Origin: SBAX01 sp964646605
GTDB taxonomy: Bacteria; Planctomycetota; Phycisphaerae; UBA1845
NCBI GenBank assembly: GCA_964646605.1
Contig: CAZYEX010000002.1
Coordinates: 1-58,050, forward strand
Length of the DNA stretch: 58,050 bases
Direction: 5' to 3'
The notes below the pieces were generated by a model, which was given only the letters and a program-made list of their open reading frames with translations, searched no databases and was not told the origin of the DNA. Made by a program: the position numbers and the translations under genes. Positions 1-8,653 of the stretch are shown in pieces; positions within the stretch are counted from its first letter, which is position 1, and each line of letters opens with the position of its first letter.

Positions 1-115
1 ACGACTGAAACGCTCAACCGTCCCTCCGGGACTTGGTTTGAACCCACTCGCCTCCCCCAGCCATGAATGGCTGGGCTATTTTCAGTGTGTCCCGCCGGGA
101 CACCATCACGCACGA
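1..115. repeat. Three-hairpin intergenic repeat unit
   Basis: Three perfect hairpins lie in tandem. GTCCC/GGGAC (20-32) has a 3-nt loop. CCCAGCCAT/ATGGCTGGG (56-75) has a 2-nt centre. GTGTCCC/GGGACAC (87-103) has a 3-nt loop. The first and third share the core TCCC-NCC-GGGA. No convincing reading frame covers the block. This organisation is typical of REP/BIME-like elements or the ends of IS200/REP-transposase units; that assignment is inference, because no transposase is in the window. Confidence 0.6.
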
Positions 116-447
116 CCGCAAAAATGTGGGTAACAGCAAGAGTGAACTCCCTGGCAACCGGCGTCCGCCCTCCGGGCAAAATGGCGTCAAGGTTCGTCGC
201 CGGGCTTTGGTGCTTCGCGTAAAGGAGGGCGTTCCACGCTCGGATTGACCCGTCGCTCGCGCTCCGGGCTCGGATTGGGTCGTGTCGCTTCCGCTCCACG
301 CCGGGATTGTCCGCGGGCTGGCCCTTGACGCTTCGTGTAAAGGGGAGCCGCCCGCGGCTGTGAGGATCCGGCGGCTCGCGGGTCGGATCATCCGTGCGAG
401 CGCTGCGCGCTTCTTTCGTTTGCCCGTGCGGGACCTAAAATGCGGGC
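116..447. other. Non-coding region upstream of hutU
   Basis: No frame here looks like a protein; the frames that are open read as Arg/Pro/Ser-rich out-of-frame sequence. Two short stretches resemble each other (GCTTCGCGTAAAGGAGGGCG near 214 and GCTTCGTGTAAAGGGGAGCC near 331), possibly degraded repeat copies. The hutU promoter should lie at the right end, but I see no clear -35/-10 pair. Confidence 0.4.
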
Positions 448-2127
448 ATGGCCATGACGAAAACAACGAGCGGTCCGGAGGCGCGGCCGCGTGTCGTCCG
501 CGCGGCACGGGGGACGAAGCTGACGTGCAAGAGCTGGCAGACGGAGGCGGCGCTGCGGATGTTGATGAACAACCTCGATCCGGAGGTTGCGGAGAAGCCC
601 GAGGAGCTGATCGTTTACGGCGGGTCGGGCAAGGCGGCTCGGAGCTGGGGGGACTTCGAGCGGATCGTCGCGGCCCTTACGGTGCTCGAAAGCGACGAGA
701 CGCTGCTGGTGCAATCGGGGCGGGCGGTGGGGATCGTGAAGACCCATCGCGACGCCCCGCGGGTGCTCATTTCCAATGCCATGCTGGTGCCCAAGTGGGC
801 GACGTGGGAGGAGTTCCGCCGGCTCGAAGCGATGGGCCTGACCATGTTCGGGCAGATGACCGCGGGGAGTTGGATTTACATCGGCACGCAGGGAATCCTG
901 CAGGGGACGTACGAGACGTTCGGGGCCGCGGCGCGCGAAAATTTCGGCGGGTCACTTGCGGGACGACTGGTTGTCACCGGCGGGCTGGGCGGCATGGGCG
1001 GGGCACAACCCCTGGCGGCGACGATGCACGACGGCGTGTGTCTTTGCGTCGAGGTGGATCGCTCGCGCATCGAGCGGCGCATCCGCACGAAATATCTCGA
1101 CCGATGGACGGAAAAACTGGATGAGGCGATCGAGTGGGTGCTCGATGCAAAAAACAGCCGCCGGGCGCTGTCGGTAGGCGTTCTCGGAAACTGCGCGGAT
1201 GTGCTTCCTGAATTGGTGCGCCGCGGGATCACGCCTGATCTTCTGACCGACCAGACCTCCGCACACGACGCTCTCGACGGGTACGTGCCCAACGGGATTT
1301 CGTACGAGGGGGCGTTGCGTCTGCGAAAGGGCGACCCGGATCGGTACATCAAAGACTCCATGCGTTCGATGGGCGAGCACGTGCGGGCCATGCTCGAACT
1401 ACAGAAACGCGGGGCGGTCACGTTCGACTACGGCAACAACATCCGCGCGCAGGCCAAGCTCGCGGGGGTGGAGAACGCCTTCGACATCGAGGGGTTCGTG
1501 CCGCGCTTCATCCGCCCGCTGTTTTGCGAGGGTCAGGGTCCGTTCCGTTGGGCGGCGCTATCCGGCGATCCCGCGGACATCGCCCGGACCGACCGGGCCG
1601 TGTTGGAAACATTTCCGCACAACGAGCACCTTTGCCGATGGATACGCCTGGCCGGTGAGCGGATCGCGTTTCAGGGTCTGCCGGCGCGGATTTGTTGGCT
1701 GGGCTACGGTGAGAGGGCGAAGATGGGGTTGGTCTTCAACGACCTCGTGGCTGGCGGAGAAATCTCCGCCCCGATCGTGATCGGGCGGGATCATCTTGAC
1801 TGCGGCAGCGTGGCCTCGCCCAACCGCGAGACCGAGGGGATGAAGGACGGTTCCGACGCCATCGCCGATTGGCCGATCCTCAACGCATTGGTGAACACGG
1901 CCTGTGGAGCGACGTGGGTCTCGGTCCACCACGGCGGCGGGGTGGGAATCGGCTATTCCATCCACGCCGGACAGGTCATCGTCGCCGACGGCACTCGCGA
2001 CGCCGCCGCCCGGCTCCAGCGCGTCCTTACGGCCGACCCGGCCACGGGGATTTTCCGGCACGTGGATGCGGGGTATGAAAAGGCCCGAGAAATCGCCACG
2101 GAACGCGGAGTACATATCCCCGGCTGA
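448..2127 (+). CDS. hutU: Urocanate hydratase (urocanase)
   Basis: Converts urocanate to 4-imidazolone-5-propionate in cytosolic histidine catabolism, using tightly bound NAD+. The 559-residue product has the usual family length. It shows the Gly-rich NAD-binding segment VTGGLGGMGGAQ near residue 177, the catalytic-cysteine region RICWLGYGERAKMG near residue 415, and the signature NRETEGMKDGSDAIADWP near residue 460. The start is ATG 448 or the in-frame ATG 454 (reads MAMTK); there is no obvious ribosome binding site. No other hut gene is in the window, so the pathway is either scattered or lies to the left. Confidence 0.95.
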   Translation: MAMTKTTSGPEARPRVVRAARGTKLTCKSWQTEAALRMLMNNLDPEVAEKPEELIVYGGSGKAARSWGDFERIVAALTVLESDETLLVQSGRAVGIVKTHRDAPRVLISNAMLVPKWATWEEFRRLEAMGLTMFGQMTAGSWIYIGTQGILQGTYETFGAAARENFGGSLAGRLVVTGGLGGMGGAQPLAATMHDGVCLCVEVDRSRIERRIRTKYLDRWTEKLDEAIEWVLDAKNSRRALSVGVLGNCADVLPELVRRGITPDLLTDQTSAHDALDGYVPNGISYEGALRLRKGDPDRYIKDSMRSMGEHVRAMLELQKRGAVTFDYGNNIRAQAKLAGVENAFDIEGFVPRFIRPLFCEGQGPFRWAALSGDPADIARTDRAVLETFPHNEHLCRWIRLAGERIAFQGLPARICWLGYGERAKMGLVFNDLVAGGEISAPIVIGRDHLDCGSVASPNRETEGMKDGSDAIADWPILNALVNTACGATWVSVHHGGGVGIGYSIHAGQVIVADGTRDAAARLQRVLTADPATGIFRHVDAGYEKAREIATERGVHIPG

Positions 2128-2284
2128 TGGAATGATGGCAGATATCAAACACTGCTGGGTGCTCGGTGCGAAGTCTTCGGGAGCATGTGGGAATCGGGAA
2201 TCGAGCGGGCTAACGTCGAGGGCCTGGCTGGGCGAGGTGAGAAATGTCCAGTATAGTCCACCGGCACTTGGGGGATCAATATCA

Positions 2285-2605
2285 TTGCACAAGCACCTTG
2301 ACGACATTGCGGCAGAACTGAAGCGCGCAATGGCTGCCTTGCTCGGCATGCGATTGATCGCGGTTCTTGTGTTCGGCTCCTACGCCCGCGGCGAGACCGA
2401 CGAAGAGTCCGACCTCGACGTTCTGATTGTGCTGGATCGGATCGACAACTACGCGGGCGAGGTCGACCGAACGAGCGAGATCGTCGGAGGGCTATCCCTT
2501 CGTTGCGGTGTGAGCATCAGTCGCGTATTCGTCTCCGAAGAGGAATGGCTGCACGGAGATAGCGCGTTCCTGCAGAACGTCCGCGAGGAGGCGATTCCGG
2601 CGTGA
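2285..2605 (+). CDS. MNT-type nucleotidyltransferase-domain protein
   Basis: A small (about 106 residues) minimal nucleotidyltransferase. The signature GSYARGETDEESDLDVLIVL matches the GSxxRG...SDxD active-site motif, in which the Asp residues bind metal. Its frame extends far upstream into hutU but that part is not protein-like, so I choose TTG 2285 (reads LHKHLDDIAAEL); ATG 2330 is an alternative that leaves little before the motif. Its TGA overlaps the GTG of the next gene (GTGA, 2602-2605), so the two are translationally coupled. Such MNT/HEPN pairs are commonly toxin-antitoxin modules in which the nucleotidyltransferase modifies the HEPN partner. The exact function here is inferred. Confidence 0.8.
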   Translation: MHKHLDDIAAELKRAMAALLGMRLIAVLVFGSYARGETDEESDLDVLIVLDRIDNYAGEVDRTSEIVGGLSLRCGVSISRVFVSEEEWLHGDSAFLQNVREEAIPA

Positions 2606-2985
2606 AGGAAACCGCCCGCAAGTTCCTCGACAAGAGCGAGCAATCCATCGCCGCGGCGAAACACTTGCTGCAAGACGGGTATACCGAGTTCGCCGCATCG
2701 CGGGCCTACTACGCAATGTTTTATGCCGCCGAGGGTATCCTGTCGGAGCAAGGGCGTCGTTTCCGAAAACACGCCGGGGTCCACGCGGCGTTCGGCGAGC
2801 ACTTCGCAAAGACCGGATTGATGGACCCGAAGCTCCACCGCTGGCTCCTCGATGCCTTCGACAAACGCGTAAAGGGCGATTACGGCGTCGACGAGGTTCT
2901 CGTGCGTGGTGATGCCGAGCTTCTGATCGGGCAGGCCGAGGAGTTCCTCGCCGCTGCGCACTCCTTCCTAAGCCCGCCGGTGTGA
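2602..2985 (+). CDS. HEPN-domain protein, partner of the upstream nucleotidyltransferase
   Basis: A 127-residue all-helical protein. The segment SRAYYAMFYAAEGILSEQG near residues 33-51 is the hallmark of the UPF0332 branch of HEPN domains. A second helix follows with RFRKHAGVHAAFGEHF. HEPN proteins are often RNases or RNase-like toxins with an R-x4-6-H motif; I do not see an unambiguous RxxxxH, so nuclease activity is uncertain. It starts at GTG 2602, overlapping the stop codon of the nucleotidyltransferase, which fixes the start. The pair stands alone between hutU and the flagellar locus and is transcribed convergently with it. Confidence 0.85.
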   Translation: MKETARKFLDKSEQSIAAAKHLLQDGYTEFAASRAYYAMFYAAEGILSEQGRRFRKHAGVHAAFGEHFAKTGLMDPKLHRWLLDAFDKRVKGDYGVDEVLVRGDAELLIGQAEEFLAAAHSFLSPPV

Positions 2986-3060
2986 GCTGGTTTCCTAACG
3001 CGCCGATCGGCGATCCGCACAACCCACCCACGGCCGCGCAACGCTGAATCGTTGAATGCT

Positions 3061-3840
3061 CTAGTGGGTCAGCTCCTTCTGGCGTTTGAGGAGCTGGTCC
3101 TTGAGGCGTTTGAGGACGGCGGAGTGCATTTGGGAGACGCGGCTCTCGGAGAGGTCCAGGGTCGCGCCGATCTCCTTCATGGTCATTTCTTCGTAGTAGT
3201 AGAGGACCAGGATGAGCCGCTCGGCGCGGGTCAGGCCGCGGGTAATGAGGTCCTTGAGGTCCTTCTTGTGGATTTCCTGGACGGGGTCGCGTCCCCGTTT
3301 GTCCTCGATGACGTCGATCTCGAAAACGTCCTTGTTGGAATCCGTTTCGCTGTACTTGCGCGAGAGTGACACTTGCGTGACAGCTGTGGCGTCGCGCATG
3401 AGCTTTTCGAATTCCGTGGCGGGGAGCTTGAGGTGTTGGGAGATTTCACCCTCGGAGGGGGTGTGGCCCAGGGTCGATTCGAGTTCGCGGCAGACGCGTT
3501 CCAGCTTGTTGGCGCGACTGCGGACCAGGCGCGGGACCCAGTCCATGCTGCGAAGTTCGTCGAGGATGGCCCCGCGGATGCGCGGGGCGCAGTACGTCTC
3601 GAACTTGACTCCCCGGCCCAGGTCGAAGGCGTCGATGGCGTCCATCAACCCGAAGATGCCGGCGGAGACCAGGTCGTCGTTTTCCACCTCGTCGGGGAGC
3701 TTGGCCCCGATCCGCTCGGCGTTGTATTTGACTAGATGCAGAAACCTCTCCATGAGGACGTTCCGCAATCTCTGGTCCTTGGACTTCTGGAACTCCTTCC
3801 AGACCGGAGTGAGATTGGGGGCTTCTTTTGTGGTCTGCAT
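3061..3840 (-). CDS. fliA: FliA/WhiG-family RNA polymerase sigma factor (sigma-28)
   Basis: Directs RNA polymerase to late flagellar (flagellin/chemotaxis class) promoters. The 259-residue protein has region 2 (NDDLVSAGIFGLMDAIDAFD, near residues 48-67), region 3 (LGHTPSEGEISQHLKL) and a region 4 helix-turn-helix (MTMKEIGATLDLSESRVSQMH, near residues 220-240). The frame is open further upstream, but ATG 3840 is preceded by AAGGAG at good spacing, so I use it. It is the last gene of the leftward flagellar run, as in many bacteria where fliA follows flhF/flhG. No anti-sigma factor FlgM is visible in the window. Confidence 0.92.
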   Translation of the reverse strand: MQTTKEAPNLTPVWKEFQKSKDQRLRNVLMERFLHLVKYNAERIGAKLPDEVENDDLVSAGIFGLMDAIDAFDLGRGVKFETYCAPRIRGAILDELRSMDWVPRLVRSRANKLERVCRELESTLGHTPSEGEISQHLKLPATEFEKLMRDATAVTQVSLSRKYSETDSNKDVFEIDVIEDKRGRDPVQEIHKKDLKDLITRGLTRAERLILVLYYYEEMTMKEIGATLDLSESRVSQMHSAVLKRLKDQLLKRQKELTH

Positions 3841-3949
3841 TCCATCTGCTCCTTGCGCTTCTTTGCGCCTGAACCCCACCGAGCCTGCGAAGGCGCTCCC
3901 AGCGGAGCGTGCCCAACCTGTGGCCGAACGATTCCCTACGGTGAATCCC

Positions 3950-4270
3950 CTAGGCATGGGTCGAGGCTCCCAGGTCCTGCATGACTTGGTCCGTCTCCGC
4001 TTCCCTTGCGGGCCTTTGGGCCAACCGTTGGTAACGGGCGCGGATTTCTTTTTCGCGAGTCCGCTGGTGCTCTAAGACCACCCACTGGGCGACCTGCCCG
4101 AGCACCAGTCCAATCAAACAAAAGAGGAAGAGGGCGAGGATGCTGCGGGAGAGGGTGACGGCGAAGGGGTTCCCCGCCGCCAAGCCCGCGACCACGGCCA
4201 CGGCAAAGGCGAAGAGACCTAGGCTAGCGCCTGAATAGCGTGCAACCATCCGTGCAACATCCCTGTTCAC
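3950..4270 (-). CDS. Small membrane protein between flhG and fliA
   Basis: A 106-residue protein with two hydrophobic segments (about residues 13-34 and 41-63) and a charged cytoplasmic tail (EHQRTREKEIRARYQRLAQR). I do not recognise the family. It reads in the same direction as the flagellar genes, between flhG and fliA, so it is probably co-transcribed. The start drawn is GTG 4270 without a clear ribosome binding site; ATG 4249 is an alternative. A role in flagellar placement or gene control is only suggested by position. Confidence 0.7.
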   Translation of the reverse strand: MNRDVARMVARYSGASLGLFAFAVAVVAGLAAGNPFAVTLSRSILALFLFCLIGLVLGQVAQWVVLEHQRTREKEIRARYQRLAQRPAREAETDQVMQDLGASTHA

Positions 4271-4423
4271 GAAAGCGACCCGGCCTATCGGGGCGGGTCC
4301 GGCGGCACACGAGGGAGTGAAAAAAAGACCCTCCGTGGCCAGTGCAGAATCCTTGGTCGTTGCGACACCGACGTCCCTGCCGGCGTCCGGCTGCGCGGCC
4401 TCTTGCCGCGCTCAACGAGGGAT

Positions 4424-5296
4424 TCAGACAAACAGCGCCGCGACTCGCTGTAGGAAGCCGGCCCGCAGCTCGGGCACGGCACATTGCCGGGCGACATCGC
4501 CGGCGATGGCCGCCAGGCAGGCGCTGGCGTTCGATCCGGGAGACCGGATCACCACCGGACAACGCGCCTGCACTGCCGCCTCCACGGCGGTATCATGCAG
4601 TACATAGCCCCCGTCCGCAACGGAATAATCCAAAAATTTCTTGGCGACGCCGGCGATGCGGCGGTAGACGGCCTGGGCTTGGGTCCGGCTCTCGGCCATG
4701 TTCACCAGCAAGCGGACCGCGGCGCGGCAATGTTCGCGATACAGGGCCTTCACCGTAGCATAGGCGTCGGTGACAGCGGTCGGCTCCGGCGTGGTCACTA
4801 CCCAGACCTGTTGAACCGCATGCGCGAAGCTCAGGACATTGCGCGAGAGCCCCGCGCCCAGGTCGTACACGGCGATATCAGTGCTGGGATGCAGACGGTG
4901 CAGTTGGGCGATGAGGTTGTGGCGTTCGAACTCCGACAGGTTTGCCAGGCCATGCAACCCCGAGGCGCCGGGCACGAAACGGATCCCGCCCGGCCCGCGA
5001 ATGAGGATTTCCTCGATCGACCGCAGGCCGCCGATGACGTGAGCCAGCGTGTATCGCGGGTGCAAGTCCATCAGCAGATCGGCGTTGGCCAACCCCATGT
5101 CTAGGTCGACCAATGTTACACGTAGCCCGCGTTCGGCAAGACACAATGATACATTTACAGCTATATTGGACTTTCCAACTCCGCCCTTTCCGCTCAGGAT
5201 GGCTACGGAAAGAGTGGAGCGCCGCCGTCCGGCAGCCAAGCTGCGCAGGGTCGTCGCCTGGTCCGGACGAGTGGACGAGTTGGCAGGGTCCGGCAT
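4424..5296 (-). CDS. flhG: MinD-like ATPase FlhG (YlxH/FleN), controls flagellar number
   Basis: A ParA/MinD-family ATPase that limits flagellar number and stimulates the FlhF GTPase. The 290-residue product carries an N-terminal DQATTLR (residues 12-18), matching the DQAxxLR activator helix by which FlhG stimulates FlhF. It also has the deviant Walker A SGKGGVGKSN (about 34-43) and the MinD-type TLVDLDMGLANADLL. The C-terminus lacks an obvious MinD-style amphipathic membrane helix. It lies 14 bases after flhF in transcription order, the standard arrangement. Confidence 0.92.
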   Translation of the reverse strand: MPDPANSSTRPDQATTLRSLAAGRRRSTLSVAILSGKGGVGKSNIAVNVSLCLAERGLRVTLVDLDMGLANADLLMDLHPRYTLAHVIGGLRSIEEILIRGPGGIRFVPGASGLHGLANLSEFERHNLIAQLHRLHPSTDIAVYDLGAGLSRNVLSFAHAVQQVWVVTTPEPTAVTDAYATVKALYREHCRAAVRLLVNMAESRTQAQAVYRRIAGVAKKFLDYSVADGGYVLHDTAVEAAVQARCPVVIRSPGSNASACLAAIAGDVARQCAVPELRAGFLQRVAALFV

Positions 5297-5310
5297 GGCG
5301 CGACACGCTC

Positions 5311-6516
5311 CTACTTCGTCCGTCCCTCGCTTTGGACGGTCGAGACAGAATCGGGTGATAGAATCAGCTCGGCGATCCGCTTGCCCTGTCCGGTTTGGAT
5401 ATCGTCGGGAACATCCTGGCCGGTGGTCAGATACGACAAACGGGCGTTCACGTTTCGCAGGCAGTTCAAGATCACCCCGAAACCGATGGCTTCGTCGAGC
5501 TTGGTGAATATGACTCGATCGAAGCCTACGTCGGCGAATCGGGCCACGGCGTCGGTCAAGACGCGCTGATCGGCAGCCGCGGACAGCACCAGATGGATTT
5601 CGTGCGGCTTGCGCCGGGCGAAGAAGCCTTGCAACTCCTTGATCTTGAGCTCGTCACGTTGGCTTCGACCGGCTGTGTCCACGAGCACGATGTCACGATC
5701 CGACATCGCGGCGAGGGCGTCCTCATACTCACCAACGGAGGAGACGACTTGGAGGGGCACATCGATAATCTGGGCATAGGTCTTGAGCTGCTCGACGGCG
5801 GCGATGCGGTAGGTGTCGAGCGTGATGAGGCCGACCCTTCGGTTCTCACGGAGGGAGGCGTTGGCCGCCAGCTTGGCGACGGTCGTGGTTTTACCGACGC
5901 CGGTCGGTCCGATGAGGGCGACGACATAGGGCTTGGCGGAGGCGCGAGGTCGCATGGGGCCAGCCACGGGGACCATCGCGGCCAGCGAGCGCGCCAACTG
6001 CTTTTTGACCGCGGCGGGATCGGAAAGCTTGGCGTCGCCGAGTTCGCGCCGCGCGGTCTGGATCAGTTCGTCGGCCAGTTCGACCGCGACGTTTTTCTCC
6101 ACAAGGCGGCGGTGGAAATCGAGGAACTCGACGGGAATGGACGGCGCTTTCGCGGCCCGGGCGTCGTGCAACAGCTCGGTGACCATCCCGCGGAGGCTGC
6201 CGACCTCCGACAGCAGGGACGTAGCCAAAGCGAGATTCGAGGTTGGCGCGGTTTTTGGTGCCATTGGCGCGGCAGCTCCCTCTGCCCGTTCGCCTGAACC
6301 CGACTTGTTGGGAACCGTACCGCGTCGCATGGCGGGGGGCAAGTCGGAAACATCCCTCGCGGCGGTGATTTCGACATAGGGTTTTCCCCTCATGGAAAAG
6401 AGCCCGCGGGCGCTGACGGTACGGGTGTTGAGAATGACCGCTCCCCGCCCGAACTCTTGTTTGAGTTGAGCCAAGGCGTCGGCCATGGAGTTTCCGCGAA
6501 AGGTTCTAAGATTCAT
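5311..6516 (-). CDS. flhF: Flagellar SRP-family GTPase FlhF
   Basis: An SRP-type GTPase that, with FlhG, sets flagellar position and number. The 401-residue product has the FlhF N-terminal B domain (TFRGNSMADALAQLKQEFG, residues 5-23), a variable Ala/Pro linker, the NG domain with P-loop GPTGVGKTT (203-211), and the G-domain segments DTYRIAAVEQL, DTAGRSQRD and TKLDEAIGFG. Its start overlaps the end of flhA by 11 bases, indicating translational coupling. Confidence 0.95.
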   Translation of the reverse strand: MNLRTFRGNSMADALAQLKQEFGRGAVILNTRTVSARGLFSMRGKPYVEITAARDVSDLPPAMRRGTVPNKSGSGERAEGAAAPMAPKTAPTSNLALATSLLSEVGSLRGMVTELLHDARAAKAPSIPVEFLDFHRRLVEKNVAVELADELIQTARRELGDAKLSDPAAVKKQLARSLAAMVPVAGPMRPRASAKPYVVALIGPTGVGKTTTVAKLAANASLRENRRVGLITLDTYRIAAVEQLKTYAQIIDVPLQVVSSVGEYEDALAAMSDRDIVLVDTAGRSQRDELKIKELQGFFARRKPHEIHLVLSAAADQRVLTDAVARFADVGFDRVIFTKLDEAIGFGVILNCLRNVNARLSYLTTGQDVPDDIQTGQGKRIAELILSPDSVSTVQSEGRTK

Positions 6517-8584
6517 CGCTTATGACCACCATTCCATGGGCTTCGACCTCGAAGCCGCGGACCACTTCGTTGTAGGACATCACGGCCACCGTGGGGAGGG
6601 CGACTTCTAACATCCTCCGCAGCCACAATCGGATGGGCGGCGGGGTGAGCAAGATGGGCGGTTTCCCGCGGGTGAACGGGGCCGCCTTTTCGACCTGGGT
6701 GCGAACGGCGGCCAGGAGCTTGGCCTGCACGGTCGGGGGAAGAGTCAGCACGGTCCCGTGGTCGGTGCGTTCCAAGCTCTTCGCGACCATTTGCTCCAAA
6801 GCGGGTTCGAGGGTGATGCAGTGAATGCGACCATCGTCGGCCTTTTGCTGGTGGCACAGGGCGCGTGCCAGGGCATGGCGGGCGTACTCGGTGAGGATTT
6901 CGGGGTCCTTGGTGCGGGAGGCGACGTCGGCGATGGCCTCGAGGATGGACTCCAGATCGCGGATGGGGACGCGCTCACGCAACAAGGCCTGGAGCACGCG
7001 CTGGATCTCTCCCGGTTTCAGAACGGCGGGCACGACCTCTTCGACGAGCTTGGGAGCGCGTTCCTTGAGGTTGTCGATGAGGCGGTTGACCTCCTGGCGG
7101 GTCACCAACTCATCGGCGTGGCGGCGGACGAGTTCGATCAAGTAGGTGCTGATGACGCTGGTGGGCTCGACGACGGTGTAGTTGCGATGCTCGGCCTCGT
7201 GGCGCTGGGACTCCTCGATCCAAAGGGCGGGCAAACCGAAGGCGGGTTCCTTGGTCTCGATACCGTGGACGGGTTCCGTGACGGCGCCGGCGTTCATGGC
7301 CAGCAGGTGTCCGGGCATGACCTCCCCGCGTCCGATTTGCAAGCCCTTGAGCTTGACGCAGAACTCGTGGGCGGCAAGCTGCAAGTCGTCGCGGATGCGG
7401 ATGGGGGGAACGACGATGCCCAGTTCCGACGCGACCTGCCGACGGAGATTGGTGATCCGTTCGAGCAGATCGCCTCCTTGCTTGCGATCGACGAGTCGAA
7501 TCAGGCCGTACCCGACGGTCAGTTCCATGGGATCGGGGGCGAGGTGCTTTTCGACGCGCTCGGCGGCGGGCGGTTTGACCTTGGCGGCGGTGGCCTCGGC
7601 CAGGACCACATGCTGGCGCTTGTTGAGCAAATGGGCAAGCATCACCGACGACACGAAGAGGAGCATCAGAGGCGTTTTGGGCAGAGGCGTGACGCCGAGA
7701 ATCAGAAGAAAGCCCGCGGTGAGGGCCAAAGCGATGGGTTGGCTGGTCAGTTGCGTGAGCAGTTCCTCGCCGAGGTTCTGCTTGGACGCGGAGCGGGTGA
7801 CGATCATGGCCGCGGCGATGGAGACGATGAACGCGGGGATTTGTGACACCAACCCGTCACCGATGGTGAGGATGGTGAAGCGGCGGACGGTCTCGCCGAT
7901 GGGTAAGCCGAGTTGGACAAGCCCGACGTAGACCCCTCCGACGATGTTGACCAAGGTGATGACGATCCCGGCGATGGCGTCTCCGCGGACGAACTTGCTG
8001 GCCCCGTCCATAGCCCCGTAGAAGTCGGCTTCGCGGGTGATGTCGGCGCGGCGGCGTTTGGCCTCCTCCTCGGTGACGATCCCGGCGTTGAGGTCGGCGT
8101 CGACGGCCATCTGTTTGCCGGGCATGCCGTCCAAGGTGAAACGGGCGGCGACCTCGGCGATGCGCGTGGCGCCCTTGGTGATGACCACGAATTGGATGAC
8201 GACGATGATGGAGAAGATCACGATGGCGACGATGAGCGATCCGCCGGCGACGAACCCGCCGAAGGTCTCGACCACCCGTCCCGCGTCGCCGTTGGTGAGA
8301 ATGAGGCGGGTAGTGGCGATGTTGAGGACCAGGCGGAAAAGGGTAACGCCCAGCAGCAGCGAGGGGAAGGAGGAGAACTCGAGCGGACCGCCGATGTACA
8401 TGACGGTCAGCAGTACGACCCCGGAGAGGGTGATGTTGATGAGCAGGAGCAGGTCCATGGCCTGGGTGGGCAGGGGCACGAGGATGACCAGGATCATGGC
8501 CAGGGTCATGATGGGGAGGAGCACCCCGCGATGGCGCAGGAACGCCAGGCCGAAACGCGAGTTGGCGAGGTCAGGCATGGGCAC
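6506..8584 (-). CDS. flhA: Flagellar export gate protein FlhA
   Basis: Forms the nonameric ring of the type III export gate. It is a 692-residue protein of normal family length: about eight transmembrane segments in the first ~330 residues, the FHIPEP-type cytoplasmic loop (FTLDGMPGKQMAVDADLNAG, near residues 150-170), and the C-terminal cytosolic domain that docks chaperone-substrate complexes. The start is GTG 8584 or ATG 8578, both after AGGAG. Downstream it overlaps flhF; upstream 69 non-coding bases separate it from flhB and include a small GGCAT/ATGCC hairpin. Confidence 0.97.
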   Translation of the reverse strand: MPMPDLANSRFGLAFLRHRGVLLPIMTLAMILVILVPLPTQAMDLLLLINITLSGVVLLTVMYIGGPLEFSSFPSLLLGVTLFRLVLNIATTRLILTNGDAGRVVETFGGFVAGGSLIVAIVIFSIIVVIQFVVITKGATRIAEVAARFTLDGMPGKQMAVDADLNAGIVTEEEAKRRRADITREADFYGAMDGASKFVRGDAIAGIVITLVNIVGGVYVGLVQLGLPIGETVRRFTILTIGDGLVSQIPAFIVSIAAAMIVTRSASKQNLGEELLTQLTSQPIALALTAGFLLILGVTPLPKTPLMLLFVSSVMLAHLLNKRQHVVLAEATAAKVKPPAAERVEKHLAPDPMELTVGYGLIRLVDRKQGGDLLERITNLRRQVASELGIVVPPIRIRDDLQLAAHEFCVKLKGLQIGRGEVMPGHLLAMNAGAVTEPVHGIETKEPAFGLPALWIEESQRHEAEHRNYTVVEPTSVISTYLIELVRRHADELVTRQEVNRLIDNLKERAPKLVEEVVPAVLKPGEIQRVLQALLRERVPIRDLESILEAIADVASRTKDPEILTEYARHALARALCHQQKADDGRIHCITLEPALEQMVAKSLERTDHGTVLTLPPTVQAKLLAAVRTQVEKAAPFTRGKPPILLTPPPIRLWLRRMLEVALPTVAVMSYNEVVRGFEVEAHGMVVISDES

Positions 8585-8653
8585 GGGTGACTCCTAGGAA
8601 CGAACCCGGGGCATGAATGCCGCGGCTCGGAAGATCCGGTGCGTGAAATGCCG

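Noticed and set aside
14..508. Long open frame on the minus strand over the three-hairpin repeat and hutU start
   Set aside because: It crosses hairpin repeats and the hutU 5' end, is Arg/Ser-rich, and has no domain-like pattern. It is a GC-driven shadow frame.
6758..7846. Plus-strand frame of 362 codons opposite flhA
   Set aside because: Antisense to an unmistakable flhA; Gly/Asp-rich composition is the mirror of flhA codons.
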